64,000 nt of DNA from Pseudomonas sp. ABC1 (GTDB lineage Bacteria; Pseudomonadota; Gammaproteobacteria; Pseudomonadales; Pseudomonadaceae), in contig NZ_CP058349.1 of NCBI RefSeq assembly GCF_013395055.1, positions 868,001-932,000 of the forward strand, given 5' to 3'. How positions within the stretch are numbered: position 1 is the stretch's first letter; each line of letters opens with the position of its first letter. This document shows, piece after piece, positions 8,300-17,073 of the stretch. Made by a program: the position numbers and the translations under genes. The notes beneath the pieces were generated by a model. It did no database searches, was not told the DNA's origin, and saw nothing but the letters and a program-made list of their open reading frames with translations.

Positions 8300-8360
8300 C
8301 GAACGAGGCCGCCAGTGCACAGGCACCGGATGATCTCGCCAACCCAGGAAGCCGTACCCG

Positions 8361-9773
8361 ATGAAGCGCTATGAAAAATTCGCCGATGAAATCGCCGAAC
8401 TGATACGCAGCGGGGTACTGGCGCCCGGCGAGAAAGTCCCCTCGGTGCGCCACGCCAGCAGGACCTACGGCATCAGCCCTTCCACGGTTTTCCAGGCCTA
8501 CTACCTGCTGGAGGACCGGGGGCTGATCCAGGCCCGGGCGCGCTCAGGCTATTTCGTGCGCCAGCACGCGCAGAAGCCGCTGCCGGAAGTGCAGCACGAC
8601 ACCCATGAAGCGCGCACCACCGAGGTCGACGTCAGCGAACTGGTGTTCTCCGTCCTCGGCTCGCTGCGCGACCCGGCCACCGTGCCATTCGGCTCAGCCT
8701 TCCCCAGTCCGGACCTGTTCCCCCTCGCCCGCCTGGCCCGCTCCATGGCACATGGGCTGCGAAACCTGGCGTCTCCCAACGCGATCATTTCCGACATGAC
8801 CGCCGGCAACCCCGACCTGCGCCGCCAGTTGGCGCTGCGCTACATGGTCAGCGGCGTCATGCTGCCGCCCGAGGAACTGGTGATCACCAACGGCGCGATG
8901 GAAGCCCTGAACCTGTGCCTGCAATGCGTGACGCGCCCAGGCGACCTGGTCGCCATCGAGTCGCCGGCCTTCTACGCCACCTTGCAGGTGCTCGAACGGC
9001 TGGAACTCAAGGCGGTGGAAATTCCGGTACATCCACGCGACGGCATGGACCTGTCCATCCTGCGCGACAGCCTGCAGCACTTGCCGATCAAGGCCTGCTG
9101 GTTCATGAGCAGCCTGCAGAACCCGCTCGGCGCCAGCATGCGCGAAGAGAAGAAACGCAACCTCTATGAACTGCTGAAACAGCACCAGGTGCCGCTGATC
9201 GAAGACGATGTCTACGCGGAGCTGTACTACGGCCCGCAACCGCCAAGGCCGGTGAAAAGCTTCGACAGCGAAGGCCTGGTGATGCACTGCGGTTCTTTTT
9301 CGAAATGCCTGGCGCCCGGCTATCGGGTCGGCTGGGTGGCGGGAGGCCGCTACGCGGAGCAGATCACCCGACTGAAACTGATGACGACCATTTCCCCGTC
9401 CGTTCCGGCCCAGGCGGCGCTGGCCGACTACCTGCAACACGGTGGCTACGACCGCCATCTGCGCAAGTTACGGCACGCACTGGAGACCCAGCAGGCTGCC
9501 ATGCTGGCCTCGGCGGCGCGGCATTTTCCGGCGACCACGCGGGTAACGCAGCCGAACGGCGGCTACTTCCTATGGTTCGAATTCCCTCGGCGCGTCGACT
9601 CGTTGCGCCTGTTCCAGCAGGCGCTGGCACAAGGCATCAGCCTGGCGCCCGGTCCGATCTTCTCGGCGACCCGCCGTTTCGAGAACTGCGCACGCCTGAA
9701 CCACGGGCACCCCTGGGATGCCCGTAGCGAGCAGGCAATGGCTGTCCTCGGACGAATCATCGGCTCCTTCTGA
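8361..9773 (+). CDS. MocR-family transcriptional regulator (GntR helix-turn-helix fused to aminotransferase domain)
   Basis: A 470-residue fusion. Residues 1-70 form a GntR winged helix (GEKVPSVRHASRTYGISPSTVFQAYYLLEDRGLI is spread over residues ~23-56). The rest is a fold-type I aminotransferase domain: VITNGAMEALNLCL, the SSLQNPLGASM segment, LIEDDVYAELYYG, and the PLP-lysine motif SFSKCLAPGYRVGW (Lys ~314). Such proteins use pyridoxal phosphate or an amino acid adduct as signal. It follows ccoG in the same direction after 61 bases. The regulated genes are unknown; ccoG itself or a nearby oxidase is one possibility. It ends just before a perfect inverted repeat that probably terminates transcription. 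Confidence 0.88.
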   Translation: MKRYEKFADEIAELIRSGVLAPGEKVPSVRHASRTYGISPSTVFQAYYLLEDRGLIQARARSGYFVRQHAQKPLPEVQHDTHEARTTEVDVSELVFSVLGSLRDPATVPFGSAFPSPDLFPLARLARSMAHGLRNLASPNAIISDMTAGNPDLRRQLALRYMVSGVMLPPEELVITNGAMEALNLCLQCVTRPGDLVAIESPAFYATLQVLERLELKAVEIPVHPRDGMDLSILRDSLQHLPIKACWFMSSLQNPLGASMREEKKRNLYELLKQHQVPLIEDDVYAELYYGPQPPRPVKSFDSEGLVMHCGSFSKCLAPGYRVGWVAGGRYAEQITRLKLMTTISPSVPAQAALADYLQHGGYDRHLRKLRHALETQQAAMLASAARHFPATTRVTQPNGGYFLWFEFPRRVDSLRLFQQALAQGISLAPGPIFSATRRFENCARLNHGHPWDARSEQAMAVLGRIIGSF

Positions 9774-9780
9774 GAACCTC

Positions 9781-9842
9781 GCAGCAGGGTGCGCCATGCG
9801 CACCGATACGGTGAAAGCGGTGCGCATGGCGCACCCTGCTGC
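9781..9842. terminator. Perfect 25-bp inverted repeat, probable bidirectional terminator (GGTGCGC repeat family)
   Basis: Two 25-base arms (9781-9805 and 9818-9842) are exact reverse complements around a 12-base loop. They lie between the convergent ends of the MocR gene and ssuF, so both transcripts would form the hairpin. No U-run follows. The core GGTGCGCCATGCGCACC is itself nearly palindromic and recurs with the same 12-base loop length between hisD and hisC (37561-37608), showing that this is a dispersed repeat recruited as terminator. Confidence 0.7.
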
Positions 9843-9849
9843 GACCGAC

Positions 9850-10065
9850 TCAGAGCTTGGCGATGGAAACCTCGGTGGATTTGACGAACGCGATCACCTC
9901 GCTGCCCACCACCAGTTCCAGCTCGCGCACCGAGCGGGTGGTGATGACCGACGTCACGGTGCCGGCCGCGGTTTGTACATCGATTTCCGACAGTACGTCG
10001 CCGATGATGATTTCCTTGATGGTGCCTTTGAACTGGTTGCGGACGTTGATTGCCTTGATGGTCAT
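9850..10065 (-). CDS. ssuF: TOBE-domain molybdopterin-binding protein of the sulfonate operon
   Basis: A 71-residue Mop/TOBE-domain protein (INVRNQFKGTIKEIIIGDVLSEIDV, written here only as a family mark of residues 5-29; VTSVITTRSVRELELVVGSE follows). Such domains bind molybdate or other oxyanions. It is the last gene of the leftward ssuEADCBF cluster, 96 bases after ssuB, and ssuF in P. putida is reported to be needed for sulfonate use. A small hairpin GGAGGC-N6-GCCTCC (10115-10132) lies in the gap to ssuB and may process or attenuate the transcript. Confidence 0.85.
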   Translation of the reverse strand: MTIKAINVRNQFKGTIKEIIIGDVLSEIDVQTAAGTVTSVITTRSVRELELVVGSEVIAFVKSTEVSIAKL

Positions 10066-10161
10066 GGTATTTCTCCTCGGTTCGAAAGAAGCCCTGAGCG
10101 CTGGGCCGGTCGCTGGAGGCGGCTTCGCCTCCGGCGCTCGACGGCGCGCTTCAAGCTGTTT

Positions 10162-10962
10162 TTAAAGCGCCCAACGCAACTGCGTCGGGAGGGGTGAAAC
10201 GGGATCGGGTTGTTCCGGTGGCGCGGGGCGCTCCAGCACCTGATCGAGTACGCGCGACTCCAGCGCCGCCAAACGTGCCGAGCCCCGGTTGCGTGGGCGC
10301 GCCAGGTCGACGGTCAGGTCGAGTCCCACCTGCCCTTCCTCGATCAGGATCACGCGGTCGGCGATTGCCACTGCCTCGCTGACGTCATGGGTCACCAGCA
10401 GCACGGTAAAACCGTGTTGCTGCCACAGACGTTCGATCAGTTGCTGCATCTCGATACGGGTCAGGGCATCCAACGCGCCAAGGGGTTCATCGAGCAACAG
10501 CAGGCGGGGCTCGTGGATCAGTGCCCGCGCCAGCGCCACTCGCTGCTTCTGCCCACCGGACAGCGCCGCCGGCCATTCATTGGCGCGTTCGGCCAGGCCG
10601 ACCGAAGCCAGCGCCTGCAAGGCACGTGGCCGCCAGTCGCCGGAAAGCCCCAGGCCAACATTGTCGATGACCTTCTTCCAGGGCAGCAGGCGCGCATCCT
10701 GGAACATCAGCCGGGTGTCGTCGCTCGCCTCGGACAGTGCCGCAGCCCCACCCAACAGGCGCCCGGAGGTCGGCTTGTCGAGCCCGGCCAGCAGGCGCAG
10801 CAGCGTGCTCTTGCCGCAGCCGCTGCGCCCGACCACTGCCACGAACTGCCCGGCGGGAATGTTCAGATCGATGCCCTTGAGCACCTCACGCTCACCGAAG
10901 GACTTGCGCAAGCCATCGACGAACAGGGGAATACCACGCTTGAGATTGTGCAGGACGGTCAT
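10162..10962 (-). CDS. ssuB: Aliphatic sulfonate ABC transporter ATP-binding protein
   Basis: A 266-residue ABC ATPase. Walker A GRSGCGKSTLLRL (residues ~42-54), Q-loop in LMFQDARLLPWKKV, signature LSGGQKQRVALARAL and Walker B LLLLDEPLGALDALT are all intact, and the LLPWKK region is typical of the nitrate/sulfonate/taurine (NitT/TauT) importer class. It energises sulfonate uptake with SsuC and SsuA. It overlaps ssuC by four bases and belongs to the leftward ssu operon. TauB is the close alternative; the ssuD and ssuE neighbours decide. Confidence 0.92.
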   Translation of the reverse strand: MTVLHNLKRGIPLFVDGLRKSFGEREVLKGIDLNIPAGQFVAVVGRSGCGKSTLLRLLAGLDKPTSGRLLGGAAALSEASDDTRLMFQDARLLPWKKVIDNVGLGLSGDWRPRALQALASVGLAERANEWPAALSGGQKQRVALARALIHEPRLLLLDEPLGALDALTRIEMQQLIERLWQQHGFTVLLVTHDVSEAVAIADRVILIEEGQVGLDLTVDLARPRNRGSARLAALESRVLDQVLERPAPPEQPDPVSPLPTQLRWAL

Positions 10963-11750
10963 GCCCGGTCCCCCTTGCTCTGATAGGCCGGGTGCCAGCG
11001 CAGCCAGATACGTTCCAGGCCACGCGCCGCCACATCGGCCAGCTTGCCGAGCACCGCGTACAACAGGATCGCCAGCACCACCACGTCGGTCTGCAGGAAC
11101 TCACGGGCATTCATCGCCAGGTAGCCGATGCCCGAGCTGGCCGAAATGGTCTCGGCCACGATCAGCGTCAGCCACATGAAGCCCAGGGCGAAACGCACAC
11201 CGACCAGGATCGACGGCAAGGCACCGGGCAGTATCACCTGGCGGAACAGGGCGAAGCCGGACAGGCCATAGCTACGCGCCATTTCCACCAGCGCCGGATC
11301 GACGTTACGAATGCCGTGGTAGGTATTCAGGTAGATGGGGAACAGCGTGCCCAGCGCGACCAGGAAGATCTTCGCGCTCTCGTCGATGCCGAACCACAGG
11401 ATCACCAGCGGGATCAGCGCCAGGTGCGGCACGTTGCGGATCATCTGCACCGAACTGTCGAGGAAGCGCTCGCCCCATTTCGACAGGCCGGTGATGAAGC
11501 CCAGCAGCAGCCCGATGCCGCCGCCGATGGCGAAACCGATCCCGGCGCGCCAGCCACTGATGGCCAGGTGGGTCCAGATCTCGCCACTGGACAGCAGTTG
11601 CCAGCCCGCCGCCAGCACCGCGCTCGGTGCCGGCAGGATGCGCGTGGACAGCAGCCCGGCACTGACCGACAGTTGCCAGATCGCCAGCAAGACAACCGGC
11701 AGCGCCCAGGGGGCCAGGCGCAGAATCAGTTGATGGGTTCTATCGCTCAT
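10959..11750 (-). CDS. ssuC: Aliphatic sulfonate ABC transporter permease
   Basis: A 263-residue inner-membrane permease with about six membrane segments (for example LAPWALPVVLLAIWQLSV, IGFAIGGGIGLLLGFITG). The EAA-type loop is visible as EMARSYGLSGFALFRQVILPGALPSI, spread across residues ~160-190, which contacts SsuB. It belongs to the NitT/TauT permease class (BPD_transp_1). The gene lies between ssuD and ssuB, with 24 bases after ssuD and a four-base overlap with ssuB. Confidence 0.93.
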   Translation of the reverse strand: MSDRTHQLILRLAPWALPVVLLAIWQLSVSAGLLSTRILPAPSAVLAAGWQLLSSGEIWTHLAISGWRAGIGFAIGGGIGLLLGFITGLSKWGERFLDSSVQMIRNVPHLALIPLVILWFGIDESAKIFLVALGTLFPIYLNTYHGIRNVDPALVEMARSYGLSGFALFRQVILPGALPSILVGVRFALGFMWLTLIVAETISASSGIGYLAMNAREFLQTDVVVLAILLYAVLGKLADVAARGLERIWLRWHPAYQSKGDRA

Positions 11751-11774
11751 GAGTCATTTCCCTGATGGCCATGG

Positions 11775-12923
11775 TCACTGCGCCGAAGCGCCCTTGGGCA
11801 GAATGTCGCTGGAGATCATCTCGCCAGCGGCCGCCACCGGCGCCAGGTTTTCCGGCGTCTGCTGCGGTGCCACGTCGAGCAGCGGGAACAGCAGCTCGGC
11901 CACCCGGTACGACTCCTCCAGGTGCGGATAGCCGGAGAAGATGAAGGTATCGATGCCCAGTGCCGCGTATTCGTTGATCCGCTGGGCCACGGTCGCGGCA
12001 TCGCCGACCAGCGCGGTCCCGGCGCCACTGCGCACCAGGCCGACACCGGCCCACAGGTTGGGCGCGACCTCCAGGCGGTTGCGGTCGCCCTGGTGCAGTG
12101 CCGCCATGCGCTGCTGGCCCACCGAGTCATAGCGCGCCAGGGAAGCCTGGGCGCGCTGGATGGTGTCGTCGTCCAGGTGGCTGATCAGACGCTCGGCGGC
12201 CTGCCAGGCTTCTTCGCTGGTTTCACGCACGATCACGTGCAGGCGAATCCCGAAGCGCAGGGTTCGCCCCTGCTGCGCAGCCTTTTCCCGCACGCTGGCG
12301 ATCTTCTCGGCCACGGCCTCCAGCGGCTCGCCCCAGGTCAGGTACAGCTCGACCTGCTCGGCGGCAAGGTCCTGGGCCGCATCGGAAGAGCCACCGAAAT
12401 AGAGCGGTGGACGCGGACGCTGGACCGGCGGATAAAGCAGCCGCGCACCCTTGACCTGAAGGTGCTTGCCTTCGTAATCGACATTCTCGCCTTCCAGTAC
12501 ATGCCGCCAGATACGGGTGAACTCCACCGACGCCTCGTAGCGCTCGGCGTGGGACAGGCGCAGGCCATCGCCCTCCAGCTCCTCCGGATCGCCGCCGGTC
12601 ACCAGGTTGAACAGTGCCCGGCCATTGGACAGGCGGTCCAGGGTCGCGGCCTGGCGCGCCGCCACCGTTGGCGAAATGATGCCGGGGCGTAGCGCCACCA
12701 GGAACTTGAGTTTCTGCGTCACCGGGATCAGGGACGCCGCCACCAGCCAGGAATCCTCGCAGGAGCGTCCGGTGGGGATCAGCACGCCGCCGTAGCCCAG
12801 CCGGTCCGCCGCCTGGGCCACTTGCTGCAGATAACCATGATCGACCGCGCGCGCGCCCTGGGAAGTGCCCAGGTAGTGACCGTCGCCGTGTGTAGGCAGA
12901 AACCAGAAAATATTCAGACTCAT
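11775..12923 (-). CDS. ssuD: FMNH2-dependent alkanesulfonate monooxygenase
   Basis: A 382-residue luciferase-like flavin monooxygenase. N-terminal IFWFLPTHGDGHYLGTSQG, the GRSCEDSW segment (conserved Cys near 54), FNLVTGGDPEELEGDG, LYFGGSSDAAQDLAAEQV and the C-terminal FSGYPHLEESYRVAELLFP are all characteristic of SsuD. It cleaves C1-sulfonates to aldehyde and sulfite with FMNH2 supplied by SsuE. The family is usually ~380 residues, so the gene is full length. It is the third ssu gene after ssuE and ssuA. Confidence 0.95.
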   Translation of the reverse strand: MSLNIFWFLPTHGDGHYLGTSQGARAVDHGYLQQVAQAADRLGYGGVLIPTGRSCEDSWLVAASLIPVTQKLKFLVALRPGIISPTVAARQAATLDRLSNGRALFNLVTGGDPEELEGDGLRLSHAERYEASVEFTRIWRHVLEGENVDYEGKHLQVKGARLLYPPVQRPRPPLYFGGSSDAAQDLAAEQVELYLTWGEPLEAVAEKIASVREKAAQQGRTLRFGIRLHVIVRETSEEAWQAAERLISHLDDDTIQRAQASLARYDSVGQQRMAALHQGDRNRLEVAPNLWAGVGLVRSGAGTALVGDAATVAQRINEYAALGIDTFIFSGYPHLEESYRVAELLFPLLDVAPQQTPENLAPVAAAGEMISSDILPKGASAQ

Positions 12924-13028
12924 TGATGTGATCTCGTGATCTCGTCATTCCGGTCGCTCCCATGCGGAGCGACATCGTTCAAGCGGTACAGGACGGAGCG
13001 CCCGCAGGCACCCCGTGGCTTGCCCGGT

Positions 13029-14009
13029 TCAGTGGGCGTGGTGGGCGTGCTCCGCCGTGGCAGCGGCCGGCGGCGTCCAGATCACGTCCTTGATGCTCAG
13101 GCGCTTGGGAATCAGCTTCAGGTCGGTGAAGGCGTCGGCGATCTTCTGCTGCGCCTCGACCACATCAGGGCTGATGAACGTAGCGCCGTAGCCTTGCCGC
13201 TCGACGGCCAGGCGGGTGATGTCGGTCGGCAGGCCGATCAGCGGCTGCACTTGCGCGGTGGCTTCGTCCAGGTTGCTGCCGACCCACTCGCCCACCCCAC
13301 GGATTTCCTCCACCAAGGCGATGACCGCCTGCGGATGTTTCTCGGCGAAGGTGCGGGTCGCCAGATAGAACTGGTGGTTGTCGACCAGCCCGCTGCCGTC
13401 GCGCAGGGTGCGTGCGTTCAACTGCTTCTCGGCGGCTGCCTGGAACGGGTCCCAGATGACCCAGGCGTCCACGCTGCCACGCTCGAAGGCGGCACGCGCA
13501 TCGGCGGGCGGCAGGTAGACCGGCTGGATATCGCTGTATTTCAGGCCGGCATCTTCCAGCGCGCGCACCAGCAGGTAATGCACGTTGGAGCCTTTGTTCA
13601 GCGCCACGCGCTTGCCTTTCAGTTCGGCCACCGACTTGATCGGCGACTCCTTGGGCAGCAGGATCGCTTCGCCGGTCGGGGCTGGCGGCTCATGGGCGAC
13701 ATAGAGCAGGTCGGCACCTGCCGCCTGGGCGAACACCGGTGGCGTTTCCCCGGTCACGCCGAAGTCGATGGAGCCGACGTTCAGCCCTTCGAGCAACTGC
13801 GGCCCCCCCGGGAACTCGGTCCATTGCACGTCGATGCCCTGCTCGGCCAGGCGCTTCTCCAGCGTGCCCTTGGCCTTGAGCAGCACCAGCGTGCCGTATT
13901 TCTGGTAGCCGATGCGCAACGACTCGGCCTGGGCCTGAGTGATGGCACCAAAGGTAATGGCCGCGGCGAACAGAGCCGCCAGGCTCCGGCGCAAAGTGAT
14001 AGTACGCAT
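13029..14009 (-). CDS. ssuA: Aliphatic sulfonate ABC transporter substrate-binding protein
   Basis: A 326-residue periplasmic binding protein with a clear signal peptide (MRTITLRRSLAALFAAAITF, cleavage near AQAES). Family features include LRIGYQKYGTLVLLKAKG, IDVQWTEFPGGPQLLEGL and WVIWDPFQAAAE. The C-terminus carries a histidine-rich tail (EHAHHAH). GGAGAG lies before the ATG. It lies between ssuE and ssuD. A second, related binding protein without transporter genes is found at 17269-18225. Confidence 0.92.
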   Translation of the reverse strand: MRTITLRRSLAALFAAAITFGAITQAQAESLRIGYQKYGTLVLLKAKGTLEKRLAEQGIDVQWTEFPGGPQLLEGLNVGSIDFGVTGETPPVFAQAAGADLLYVAHEPPAPTGEAILLPKESPIKSVAELKGKRVALNKGSNVHYLLVRALEDAGLKYSDIQPVYLPPADARAAFERGSVDAWVIWDPFQAAAEKQLNARTLRDGSGLVDNHQFYLATRTFAEKHPQAVIALVEEIRGVGEWVGSNLDEATAQVQPLIGLPTDITRLAVERQGYGATFISPDVVEAQQKIADAFTDLKLIPKRLSIKDVIWTPPAAATAEHAHHAH

Positions 14010-14139
14010 GGCACTCTCCTTCAGATCATTGAATGGCCATCACCGGCTACCCGTTGGCGGGCAGGAAGGTAATGCTCGACCGCAACGGCGGTCAGCGATA
14101 AGCGAACCTGGCCCGGAGTCTGTCCGGGTACAGGAAAGA

Positions 14140-14733
14140 TCAGATACTCCAGCGCGACTGGACCAGGCGCTCGTACAGCGTCTCCGGCGCCAGCGTGCGC
14201 GGACGCCGCAGCAGAATCTCGTGGAACTGCGCCAGGGCATCGTCCAGGCGTTGCTGCAAACCATCCTCCAGGCGCGCCGGGCGCTCCTGCTCGGCATAGC
14301 TGACCTGGCGATCGACCGCATACACGCCCTGCAGCACCTCCTGGGCCTTGAGCGCCGCCAGCACCGGCTTGAGCGCATAGTCCACCGCCAGCAGGTGCGC
14401 TTCGCTGCCGCCGTTGGCGATCGGCAGCACCACCTTGTCCGCCAGGGCGCGCTCGGGCAGCAGGTCGAGAATCACCTTCAGCGCACCGGCAATCGAAGCC
14501 TTGTAGATCGGTGTCGACACCAGCAAGCCATCGGCCTCGGCAATGTGCTCGCGCAGGCGCAGCACCGAAGGGCTGTCGAAGCGTGCATAGAGCAGGTCCT
14601 GTGCGTCGAAGTCCCGCACGCCATAGGTGACCACTTCGACGCCACGCGCCTCCAGCCATGCCCTGGCCTTGTCGAGCACCACACCACCACGCGAACGCTC
14701 ACTCGGACTGCCCGCAAGAGATACAACCAGCAT
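14140..14733 (-). CDS. ssuE: NAD(P)H-dependent FMN reductase of the sulfonate operon
   Basis: A ~197-residue flavodoxin-fold reductase. The phosphate loop SLAGSPSERSRG is at residues 5-16, and LLVSTPIYKASIAGALK plus the PIANGGSEAHLLAVDYALKP segment are typical of SsuE. It supplies FMNH2 to SsuD. The ATG at 14733 is preferred, with AGGGGG six bases upstream; a GTG one codon earlier is possible. It follows lsfA after 30 bases and starts the ssuEADCBF series. Confidence 0.92.
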   Translation of the reverse strand: MLVVSLAGSPSERSRGGVVLDKARAWLEARGVEVVTYGVRDFDAQDLLYARFDSPSVLRLREHIAEADGLLVSTPIYKASIAGALKVILDLLPERALADKVVLPIANGGSEAHLLAVDYALKPVLAALKAQEVLQGVYAVDRQVSYAEQERPARLEDGLQQRLDDALAQFHEILLRRPRTLAPETLYERLVQSRWSI

Positions 14734-14763
14734 CACACGCCCCCTGAACGACTGCGTATGGAA

Positions 14764-15402
14764 TCAACGGTTGGGTTGCGGCGTCAGGCGCAGGTAGGGA
14801 CGTACCGCGCGATAGCCCTTGGGAAAACGCTGCTTGATCTCTTCTTCGTCCTTCAGCGACGGCACGATCACCACCTCGTCGCCGTCCTGCCAGTTGGCCG
14901 GCGTCGCGACCTTGTGGCTGTCGGTCAGTTGCAGGGAGTCGACCACACGCAGGATTTCGTTGAAGTTGCGCCCGGTACTGGCCGGATAGGTGATGGTCAG
15001 CCGGACCTTCTTGTTCGGATCGATGACGAACAGCGAACGCACGGTCAGGGTGTCGTTGGCATTGGGATGGATCAGGTCATAGAGGTCGGAGACCTTGCGG
15101 TCGGCATCGGCCAGGATCGGGAAGTTGACCAGGGTGTTCTGGGTTTCGTTGATGTCGTCGATCCACTTCACGTGGGACTCGACCGGGTCCACCGAGAGTG
15201 CGATGGCCTTGACGCCGCGCTTGCTGAACTCGTCCTTCAGCTTGGCGGTGAAACCCAGCTCGGTGGTGCAGACCGGGGTGAAGTCGGCGGGGTGGGAGAA
15301 CAGGATGCCCCAGCTGTCGCCCAGCCATTCATGGAAACGGATACGCCCTTCACTGGAGTCCTGCTCGAAGTCGGGGGCGATATCGCCAAGTCGAATACTC
15401 AT
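14764..15402 (-). CDS. lsfA: 1-Cys peroxiredoxin of the sulfate-starvation response
   Basis: A 212-residue Prx6-type peroxiredoxin. The active-site motif HPADFTPVCTTELGF places the peroxidatic cysteine at residue 45, and there is no other cysteine, so it is of the 1-Cys kind. The long C-terminal domain (TYPASTGRNFNEILRVVDS) is typical of the Prx6 class. In P. putida and P. aeruginosa LsfA is induced by sulfate starvation and by peroxide. It is the first gene of the lsfA-ssu unit. The ATG at 15402 is chosen over 13 upstream codons because AGGAGC precedes it. An LysR-type operator lies about 90 bases upstream. Confidence 0.93.
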   Translation of the reverse strand: MSIRLGDIAPDFEQDSSEGRIRFHEWLGDSWGILFSHPADFTPVCTTELGFTAKLKDEFSKRGVKAIALSVDPVESHVKWIDDINETQNTLVNFPILADADRKVSDLYDLIHPNANDTLTVRSLFVIDPNKKVRLTITYPASTGRNFNEILRVVDSLQLTDSHKVATPANWQDGDEVVIVPSLKDEEEIKQRFPKGYRAVRPYLRLTPQPNR

Positions 15403-15468
15403 TTGCCTTGCTCCTGAGGTTGTCTGTTTGCGTGAAGACACTATGCTCAGGAATCGTAGAAATTAAAA

Positions 15469-15504
15469 AGAATAAATAATGATTTATTTATCCTAAAAAA
15501 GAAT
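15469..15504 (-). promoter_or_regulatory. Predicted LysR-type operator upstream of lsfA-ssu
   Basis: ATCCT-AAAAA-AGAAT (15490-15504) is a one-mismatch copy of the perfect ATTCT-N5-AGAAT sites found before the second SsuA gene. A half site AGAAT ends at 15473, exactly 31 bases from the end of the full site. The same 31-base pitch separates the two perfect sites at 17074-17119. The T-N11-A geometry and AT-rich spacer fit LysR-type regulators such as CysB. Sequence identity of the motif is observed; binding by CysB is inference. Confidence 0.5.
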
Positions 15505-15521
15505 ATTAAAACTCATCCATT

Positions 15522-15544
15522 AAAAAGCCGGACCAAGGTCCGGC
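15522..15544 (-). terminator. Intrinsic terminator of the OprD-type porin gene
   Basis: On the leftward strand GCCGGACC-TT-GGTCCGGC is followed by a TTTTT run, a classic intrinsic terminator. A second hairpin, CCCCGCAC...GTGCGGGG (15581-15611), lies between the porin stop codon and this terminator. It separates the porin from the lsfA promoter region. Confidence 0.85.
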
Positions 15545-15618
15545 GAAGGTACACCCACACGTAAACACACGGGTAAAACACCCCGCACAGCCAGTCGACG
15601 GCAGTGCGGGGCGATGCC

Positions 15619-16944
15619 TCAAAGCAGCGGAATGGTGTAGCTGACGATCAGGCGGTTTTCCTGCGCAGTGTTGGCAACATTGCTGTGCAGGTAACCATTG
15701 CGCCAGGACAGGCCGAGACCTTTCAAAGCGCCGTCCTGCAAGGTGTAGTCAACCCGCAGGTCGCGCTCCCATTCCTTGCGGCCGCTTTGGGCGTTGTCGA
15801 TCTGGTCGCCGGAGAGGTACACGACCGAAGCCTTCAGGCCAGGTACGCCGACCTGGCCGAAGTCATAGGCATAACCGGCCAACCAGGTGCGCTCGCCGGC
15901 ACTGAGGAACTTGCCACCCGAACCGATCTGCCGGTCGGTGATCAGGTAGGCCGTCGCACCGCCGCCCTCGCTCAGGTACGGGAACGCGCTGTTTCCAGAC
16001 ACCTTCTGATAACCCGCACTCAACTCATGCCCTTGATACCCGTAGGTAAACAGTGCGCTCCAGGTACGGTTGTCGATCTCTCCGGCCTTGGCGGCATTCG
16101 TCCAGTACCCAGCACCCCGGTAGCCATCGGCACGCCCAGCAGCGCTGCCGTTCTTGCCGTCAGAACCGCTGTCGAAATAACGCAGGTCGGTTTTCAGCGA
16201 GCCGACCGGCAATGCCCAACTGTGCAGCAGGCCGAGGAAGTGCTGCTTGTAGAAGTTCTCAAGGTTGCCGTAGTAGTACTGCGCGGTCAGGTCCTTGGTC
16301 AGTTGATAGTCACCACCGGCATAGTAGAACTTGTTGCTGCGCGCAGCGGCAGCGGCGCCCGGCACGCCCAGCGACACGCTGTCCGTCGAGCTGCGGGTCT
16401 TGGTGTGCTCCAGTTGTCCGGCGACCACACTCAGGCCATCGATTTCCTTCGAGGTGATCTGGCCACCCTCGAACAATTGCGGCAGCAGTCGGCCATCGTT
16501 GAACGTCACGACCGGCAACTTGGGCTGAAGCGTACCGATATGCGCCTCGGTCTTTGACAGGCGCAGTTTCAGGGTTGCTCCGGCCTTGCTGTAGTCACGC
16601 ACGGCACTGCCGTCACTGTCCGTCGGGAACAACTGCCCTGGCGTCCGGTCGCGACCGACCTTGCCGGTCCGGCTTCCGCCATCGAGACGCACACCCAGCA
16701 GAGCGACCGCATCGACCCCGACACCCACCGTGCCTTCGGTAAAGCCAGACTGATAGTTGAAGATGAAGCCCTGCCCCCACTCGCGTGCTTCGGCATTGTT
16801 GTTCGCCGTATCCGTGGTGTTCAGGTCGTAATAGAAGTTACGCAATCCCAGGCTCGCCTTGCTGTCTTCGATAAAACCGGCCGCACTCGACTGCTGGGCG
16901 ATCACACCCAGAGAGACAGCCAGTGCCAAGGTAGATTTGTTCAT
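15619..16944 (-). CDS. OprD-family outer-membrane porin
   Basis: A 441-residue outer-membrane barrel protein with signal peptide (LALAVSLGVIAQQSSAAGF). The mature N-terminus GFIEDSKASLGLRNFYYD, the EAREWGQGFIFNYQSGFTEGTVG segment and the internal FNDGRLLPQLFEGGQITSKE are hallmarks of the OprD porin family, which provides specific channels for small anionic or amino-acid-like solutes. It ends in a beta-strand with a hydrophobic C-terminus (VSYTIPLL). It lies between the lsfA-ssu operon and a second sulfonate-binding protein gene that is read divergently from it, so a role in sulfonate or sulfate-ester entry is inferred. The exact OprD subtype is not determined. Confidence 0.9.
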   Translation of the reverse strand: MNKSTLALAVSLGVIAQQSSAAGFIEDSKASLGLRNFYYDLNTTDTANNNAEAREWGQGFIFNYQSGFTEGTVGVGVDAVALLGVRLDGGSRTGKVGRDRTPGQLFPTDSDGSAVRDYSKAGATLKLRLSKTEAHIGTLQPKLPVVTFNDGRLLPQLFEGGQITSKEIDGLSVVAGQLEHTKTRSSTDSVSLGVPGAAAAARSNKFYYAGGDYQLTKDLTAQYYYGNLENFYKQHFLGLLHSWALPVGSLKTDLRYFDSGSDGKNGSAAGRADGYRGAGYWTNAAKAGEIDNRTWSALFTYGYQGHELSAGYQKVSGNSAFPYLSEGGGATAYLITDRQIGSGGKFLSAGERTWLAGYAYDFGQVGVPGLKASVVYLSGDQIDNAQSGRKEWERDLRVDYTLQDGALKGLGLSWRNGYLHSNVANTAQENRLIVSYTIPLL

Positions 16945-17073
16945 GCTCGATGCTCCAGTTACAGGACTTGATTTCTTATGGACCAGCCGCTTTCCAACGG
17001 CCTTGGCCTATTCCCTGGCTTCTGCGCGGGACGCTTTATGAAAGCCTGATGACAAGAGTAAGCACCCGTTTAA

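Noticed and set aside
15440..15530. Possible sigma-54 promoter before lsfA
   Set aside because: No TGGC-N8-TTGC-type -24/-12 pair could be found in the AT-rich region.
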